Part shown: positions 60,173-64,000 of the stretch, one piece after another
Numbering within the stretch: position 1 is the stretch's first letter
Layout: each line of letters starts with the position of its first letter
Source: Mycolicibacterium anyangense
Lineage (GTDB): Bacteria; Actinomycetota; Actinomycetes; Mycobacteriales; Mycobacteriaceae
Length of the DNA: 64,000 nt
Direction: 5' to 3'
NCBI RefSeq assembly: GCF_010731855.1
Contig: NZ_AP022620.1
Location: 3,534,001 to 3,598,000, forward strand
The notes under the pieces: generated by a model
What the model was told of the DNA's origin: nothing
What the model saw: only the letters and a program-made list of their open reading frames with translations
The model's database searches: none
Translations under genes and position numbers: made by a program

Positions 60173-60697
60173 GTGAGCAATGGCGATCGCACGAACGGGG
60201 TGCCGACCACCGTGACCTCGATCCCGCTGGTGGACCCGAACGCCATACCGGCCAACCCCTCCCTCGGCGACCTGGTCAAGGACGCCACCACCCAGGTCTC
60301 CACCCTGGTGCGGGCCGAGGTCGAACTCGCCAAGGCGGAGATCACCCGCGACGTCAAAAAGGGCCTGACCGGCAGCGTCTTCTTCATCCTCGCGCTGGTG
60401 GTGCTGTTCTACTCGACCTTCTTTTTCTTCTTCTTCCTCGCCGAACTGCTCGACACCTGGCTGTGGCGCTGGGTCGCCTTCCTGATCGTGTTCCTGCTCA
60501 TGGTCGTCACCACCGCGGTGTTCGCCCTGCTCGGTTATCTCAAGGTGCGCCGCATCCGCGGACCGCAGCAGACCATCGAATCGGTCAAGGAAACCCGCGA
60601 CGCCCTGACTCCGGGCCACGATCGTGCGCCCGGCACGGCAGTCGCTCCGGCCAACGGCAGCGCCAGCCCCGCGCCCACCGACCCCTCGGGCTGGTAA
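60173..60697 (+). CDS. Phage-holin-superfamily (DUF1469-like) membrane protein (Rv3669-like)
   Basis: 174 residues. An amphipathic segment (LGDLVKDATTQVSTLVRAEV, ELAKAEITRDVKKGL) precedes two membrane helices (VFFILALVVLFYSTFFFFFF, WVAFLIVFLLMVVTTAVFAL). The C-terminus is Pro/Ala-rich. The GTG at 60173 has TTGGAGG seven bases upstream; an ATG 12 codons earlier is less likely. The stop overlaps the next start by one base, so it is co-transcribed with the EphE-like gene. Confidence 0.83.
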   Translation: MSNGDRTNGVPTTVTSIPLVDPNAIPANPSLGDLVKDATTQVSTLVRAEVELAKAEITRDVKKGLTGSVFFILALVVLFYSTFFFFFFLAELLDTWLWRWVAFLIVFLLMVVTTAVFALLGYLKVRRIRGPQQTIESVKETRDALTPGHDRAPGTAVAPANGSASPAPTDPSGW

Positions 60698-61650
60698 TGG
60701 CACAGCCGGATCCCTCGGTCACCCGCATTGCGGGGCCGTGGCGTCACCTCGACGTCCATGCCAACGGGATCCGGTTCCACTGCGTGGAGGCACTCTCCGA
60801 GGACAGCGCACCGGCTACCGCCCGGCCGCTGGTGATCCTGCTGCACGGCTTCGGATCGTTCTGGTGGTCGTGGCGCCATCAGCTGCAGGGCCTGCCGGGC
60901 GTCCGGGTCGTCGCGGTGGATCTGCGCGGCTACGGCGGCAGCGACAAGCCGCCCCGCGGCTACGACGGGTGGACGCTGGCTGGTGACACCGCTGGCCTGG
61001 TCCGCGCCCTGGGACACAGCTCGGCCACGCTGGTCGGGCACGCCGACGGCGGACTGGTCTGCTGGGCGACCTCGGTACTGCACTCCCGGCTGGTGCGCGG
61101 CATCGCCCTGGTGAGTTCACCGCATCCAGCGGCTCTGCGGGCATCGGTGCTGACCCGGCGGGACCAGGGTCGCGCGCTGCTGCCGTCCCTGCTGCGCTAC
61201 CAGCTGCCGGTGCTGCCGGAGCGGGCCTTGACCGCTCACAACGCCGACCAGCTCGAGCATCTGGTCCGAAGCCGCTCCGCTGGCAAATGGCTTGCCTCCG
61301 AGGACTTTTCCGAGACCATCGCACACATGCGCCGCGCCATCCGGATTCCGTCGGCAGCACACTGCGCGCTGGAGTATCAACGGTGGGCGGTACGCAGCCA
61401 GCTGCGGTCCGAGGGGTGGCGCTTCATGAAGCTGATGAACCGCCAACTCGACGTGCCGGTACTGCACCTGCGCGGCGATGCCGACCCGTACGTGCTCGCC
61501 GACCCGGTAGACCGCACCCAGCGCTATGCCCCCCGCGGACGCTTCGTGGCACTGGCCGGGGTGGGGCATTATGCCCACGAGGAAGCCCCCGACGAGGTCA
61601 ATCACCACCTGCGGCGGTTCCTCGACCAGGTGTACGGCTCGGCTAGGTGA
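60697..61650 (+). CDS. ephE: Alpha/beta hydrolase, EphE-like (Rv3670)
   Basis: 317 residues. LVILLHGFGSFWWSWRHQLQ (oxyanion HG motif), VVAVDLRGYGGSDKP, then the elbow TLVGHADGGLVCWA, LRGDADPYVLAD (acid) and GVGHYAHEEAP (His). In epoxide hydrolases the elbow reads VGHDWGG with Asp as nucleophile; here that position is Ala and the next residue is Asp. Classical epoxide hydrolysis is therefore doubtful in spite of the family name. It ends overlapping the convergent marP gene. Confidence 0.85.
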   Translation: MAQPDPSVTRIAGPWRHLDVHANGIRFHCVEALSEDSAPATARPLVILLHGFGSFWWSWRHQLQGLPGVRVVAVDLRGYGGSDKPPRGYDGWTLAGDTAGLVRALGHSSATLVGHADGGLVCWATSVLHSRLVRGIALVSSPHPAALRASVLTRRDQGRALLPSLLRYQLPVLPERALTAHNADQLEHLVRSRSAGKWLASEDFSETIAHMRRAIRIPSAAHCALEYQRWAVRSQLRSEGWRFMKLMNRQLDVPVLHLRGDADPYVLADPVDRTQRYAPRGRFVALAGVGHYAHEEAPDEVNHHLRRFLDQVYGSAR

Positions 61651-62830
61651 CGCAAGCCCCGGTGGGCACCTTCTGGGTGTTGCCGATCTTGGCCAGCTGA
61701 CGCGAGACCTCGTTGGCGGTCAGCACGAAACCGGTGTCGTTGTCGTCGACGGCGGCGCCGAACACCACACCGAGCACCTGACCCGCCCGGTTGATCATCG
61801 GCCCACCGGAATTACCTTGCCGGACAGTGCCTCTGATGGTGTAGACCTCGCGGTTGACGGTCGTGGTGCGGTAGATGTCCGGACCCGACAGTTCGATTGT
61901 TTCGCGGATGCGGGCCGGGGTGGCGGCGAAATCGCCGCCGCCGGGGTAGCCCAGCACCACCGCGTCGGTGCCCGACTTGGCGGGCTGGTCGGCGAACACC
62001 AGCGGACGCTGCGGCAGGTTCGGCACGTCCAGTATCGAGATGTCGGCGTTGGGGTCGTAGGAGACGACGGTGGCGTCGTAGGTCTGCCCTTCGGCCTCGA
62101 CGGTGACGCTGTCCGACCCGGCAACCACGTGCGCATTGGACATCACCCGGTTGGGGGCGATGACGAAACCTGTTCCCTCCAGCACCTTCTGGCAGCCGGG
62201 TGCCACACCGCGGATCTTGACGACGCTGGGCCGCGCCGTTGCCACCACCAGACTGTCGGCCAGCGAGGCGTCAGGCGCTTCGACGGCCTGGATAGGGGTG
62301 CGCCCGAACGGCTGCAGGACATCCGGCAACCCGGACGTACTGAGCAGGGTCGACATCCGCTTGGGCACGGACTTCAGCCACTCCGGAGCGTATTTGTCCA
62401 CCTGCGCAAGCACTTTGGAGCCACGTACGGCGGCGGCAAGATTGGGTTGATCCGAAGACGTCAGCGGGCTGGCCAGCAGCCAGGCGGCGACCAGCACCAC
62501 TACCAGCTGCAGCGCCACGCCGATGATCGAGTCGACCGTACGCACCCCGCGGTTGCGGATCGCGCCGCGCACCGCCCGCCCGAGCACCACACCGGCGACC
62601 TCGCCGACGACCACCAGCGCCAGGATCAGGAACAGCGCGGCGAACAGCTTGGCCCGCGGGGACTGGATGTGGCTGACGATGTGCGGAGCCAGCATCACGC
62701 CGGCGATGGCACCGAGCACCACGCCGACGAACGACATCAACGAGCCCAACGCACCGGAGCGCCAGCCGGATATCGCGGCGACGAACGCCACCACCAGGAC
62801 GGCGAGGTCCAGCCATTGCGAACTCGTCAC
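61643..62830 (-). CDS. marP: Membrane-anchored serine protease MarP
   Basis: 395 residues: four N-terminal membrane helices (CvpA-like, about residues 5-125) then a periplasmic trypsin-like domain with NAHVVAGSD (His), DPNADISILDV (Asp) and VRQGNSGGPMINRAG (Ser). Two cysteines (PGCQKV and the C-terminal GACVT) may bond as in Rv3671c. MarP is needed for acid resistance in M. tuberculosis through cleavage of a peptidoglycan hydrolase. It overlaps the Nudix gene by four bases. Confidence 0.93.
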   Translation of the reverse strand: MTSSQWLDLAVLVVAFVAAISGWRSGALGSLMSFVGVVLGAIAGVMLAPHIVSHIQSPRAKLFAALFLILALVVVGEVAGVVLGRAVRGAIRNRGVRTVDSIIGVALQLVVVLVAAWLLASPLTSSDQPNLAAAVRGSKVLAQVDKYAPEWLKSVPKRMSTLLSTSGLPDVLQPFGRTPIQAVEAPDASLADSLVVATARPSVVKIRGVAPGCQKVLEGTGFVIAPNRVMSNAHVVAGSDSVTVEAEGQTYDATVVSYDPNADISILDVPNLPQRPLVFADQPAKSGTDAVVLGYPGGGDFAATPARIRETIELSGPDIYRTTTVNREVYTIRGTVRQGNSGGPMINRAGQVLGVVFGAAVDDNDTGFVLTANEVSRQLAKIGNTQKVPTGACVT

Positions 62831-63609
62831 AGCGGCCCCTTACTGTTGTCGCCGACGAGTGCCATCGCCTCGTCCAGATCTCGGATGTCTTCGGTGTCCC
62901 ACGGTTGTGACCAGCCGGCCACATCGAGCATCGCCGAGATTACGTGACCGGTGAACCCCCACACCAACATCTCGTTGAGCAAAAACGCCGGTCCGGCGAA
63001 ACGCGCCCCCGCATCGGTGCGGTACACCATCAGCCGATTGTCAGGATTGACGAACGCGCGCAGCGGAACCCGGGCGACGATCGCCGTCTCGGCTGCGTCG
63101 ACCACCGCGACCGGCCCGGGGTCAGGCGAGTAGGCGAGCACCGGTACGACGTGAAAGCCCGAGGGCGGGATGAACATTCGTTCCAGGGTGGCCAGCGGAC
63201 TCAGTCGGTTGGGATCCAGGCCCGTCTCCTCCTGGGCCTCCCGCAGGGCAGTCGCCACCGGTCCGGCGTCACCGGGATCTGCCGCCCCGCCGGGAAAGGC
63301 CGCTTGACCGGCGTGGTGTCGCAGTGTGCTGGCCCGCACCGTCAGCAGCAGGTCAGCGTCGTCGGGCACCGCCCCGAGCGGGTGCTCGGAGGGCGGCCCG
63401 GAGAACAGCACCAGCACCGCGGCATCGCGAGACGGCCGGCCGGCGTTGCCCGTGCTGCTCACCGCGGCCAGCAGCTCCGGGGGCACCTTGCGGCGATAGG
63501 CGTGCGGGACGCGGTCGACGTTCTCCACCAGCGGGGCCAGCCACGGCGGCCGCACGTCGGGGTTGAGCGGTATCCCACCCGTCACCCGTGCTCCCTCGCT
63601 CGCGGTCAT
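62827..63609 (-). CDS. Nudix hydrolase, CoA-pyrophosphatase type (Rv3672c)
   Basis: 260 residues. The NuCoA and Nudix motifs are visible: LLLTVRASTLRHHAGQAAFP followed by GGAADPGDAGPVATALREAQ and EETGLDP (REAQEETG catalytic box). It probably cleaves CoA or a related dinucleotide. The start overlaps the thioredoxin-like stop by four bases, so it is translated together with its neighbours. Confidence 0.88.
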   Translation of the reverse strand: MTASEGARVTGGIPLNPDVRPPWLAPLVENVDRVPHAYRRKVPPELLAAVSSTGNAGRPSRDAAVLVLFSGPPSEHPLGAVPDDADLLLTVRASTLRHHAGQAAFPGGAADPGDAGPVATALREAQEETGLDPNRLSPLATLERMFIPPSGFHVVPVLAYSPDPGPVAVVDAAETAIVARVPLRAFVNPDNRLMVYRTDAGARFAGPAFLLNEMLVWGFTGHVISAMLDVAGWSQPWDTEDIRDLDEAMALVGDNSKGPL

Positions 63610-64000
63610 TGGAGTGCATTCTTCACCGCGGCGGCAATGTCATCGGCAGTGGTGAATGCCCGCGGCAAGATTGCGGCAACGCTACCGTCCGCCCGCAACA
63701 CCACCGTCGCGGGCATCACATTGGGCACCCCCAGGGCGGCGGCCACCCGCCGCTGACCGTCCTGCAGGGTAGGCAGCCGCACCTTCAGATCGGCCAGACG
63801 CAGCAGGGCTGCCGTCTCGTTCTCGTCCTGGTGCACGGTGATCACCCGGACGTCCGGCCCAGCCCGGCGTTGGTATTCGGCCATCGCGGGCAATTCTTCC
63901 GCGCACGGCCCACACCAGTAGGCCCACAGGTTCAGCACGGTCGGCTGCCCGGCCACCGCGCGGGCGACGTCGACGGCGACGCCGTCGCCCGCGCACTCGA
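63606..64000 (-). CDS. Thioredoxin/TlpA-like protein, N-terminus cut by window end (Rv3673c)
   Basis: 131 codons to the window edge. VLNLWAYWCGPCAEELPAMA holds the redox WCGPC motif, followed by VRVITVHQDENETAALLRLA and the cis-Pro region VMPATVVLRADG. The frame remains open to position 64000, so the N-terminus, probably a signal or membrane anchor, lies outside. It would act as an envelope thiol-disulfide exchange protein. Confidence 0.88.
   Translation of the reverse strand, partial: ECAGDGVAVDVARAVAGQPTVLNLWAYWCGPCAEELPAMAEYQRRAGPDVRVITVHQDENETAALLRLADLKVRLPTLQDGQRRVAAALGVPNVMPATVVLRADGSVAAILPRAFTTADDIAAAVKNALQ

Overview
The window is high-GC actinobacterial DNA, almost certainly from a fast-growing environmental Mycobacterium (Mycolicibacterium). 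The evidence is an mceA-F operon, F420-type oxidoreductases, overlapping ATGA/GTGA gene junctions, many GTG starts, and a right-hand half whose gene order follows the M. tuberculosis block around Rv3630 to Rv3673c. Homologue names are from memory of those families; no search was run.

Accessory part, about 1-26.3 kb. It opens with two luciferase-like (F420-type) oxidoreductases, a crotonase and an APH-like phosphotransferase. Next is an mce operon (5.7-13.6 kb) with six intact Mce genes but only scraps of a thiolase and of the YrbE permeases upstream. Three small secreted proteins follow, then a TetR/Rieske-oxygenase pair with a clear operator, a DapB-like oxidoreductase, a deazaflavin-dependent reductase, a second Rieske oxygenase, a broken epimerase gene, an FprB-like ferredoxin reductase, a ferredoxin, a phytoene-desaturase-like flavoenzyme and another TetR gene. 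The content suggests lipid, steroid or terpenoid catabolism; the substrate is unknown. The part ends in a scar of IS30- and IS3-family transposase remnants.

Conserved core, 26.5-64 kb. TerC sits behind a probable yybP-ykoY (Mn) riboswitch. A tightly overlapping run carries a Pls/PosA-type NRPS, an M1 peptidase, a flippase-like protein, a polyprenyl-phosphate glycosyltransferase (PpgS-like) and its small membrane partner. Then come a GalE-like epimerase, a large GT-C-like membrane protein, tRNA-Thr(CGU), HolB, a membrane adenylate cyclase, TopA, CspA, an MrfA-like helicase, a Tad/Flp pilus locus with its MinD-like Ssd/TadZ protein, the 6C small RNA, a HAD hydrolase, a probable Ms1 (6S-like) RNA, a degenerate Fic protein, acetyl-CoA synthetase, a secreted protease, an Rv3669-like membrane protein, an EphE-like hydrolase, MarP, a Nudix hydrolase and a thioredoxin-like protein cut by the window end.

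The most interesting signals are: two distant promoters (upstream of the phosphotransferase and of the flavoenzyme-ferredoxin operon) with the same operator at identical spacing; the mce operon whose permeases have been deleted; the terC leader, in which the aptamer's 3' strand can also pair with the Shine-Dalgarno; degenerate active sites in the Fic-like and EphE-like proteins; and a tadE-like frame with no ordinary start codon.
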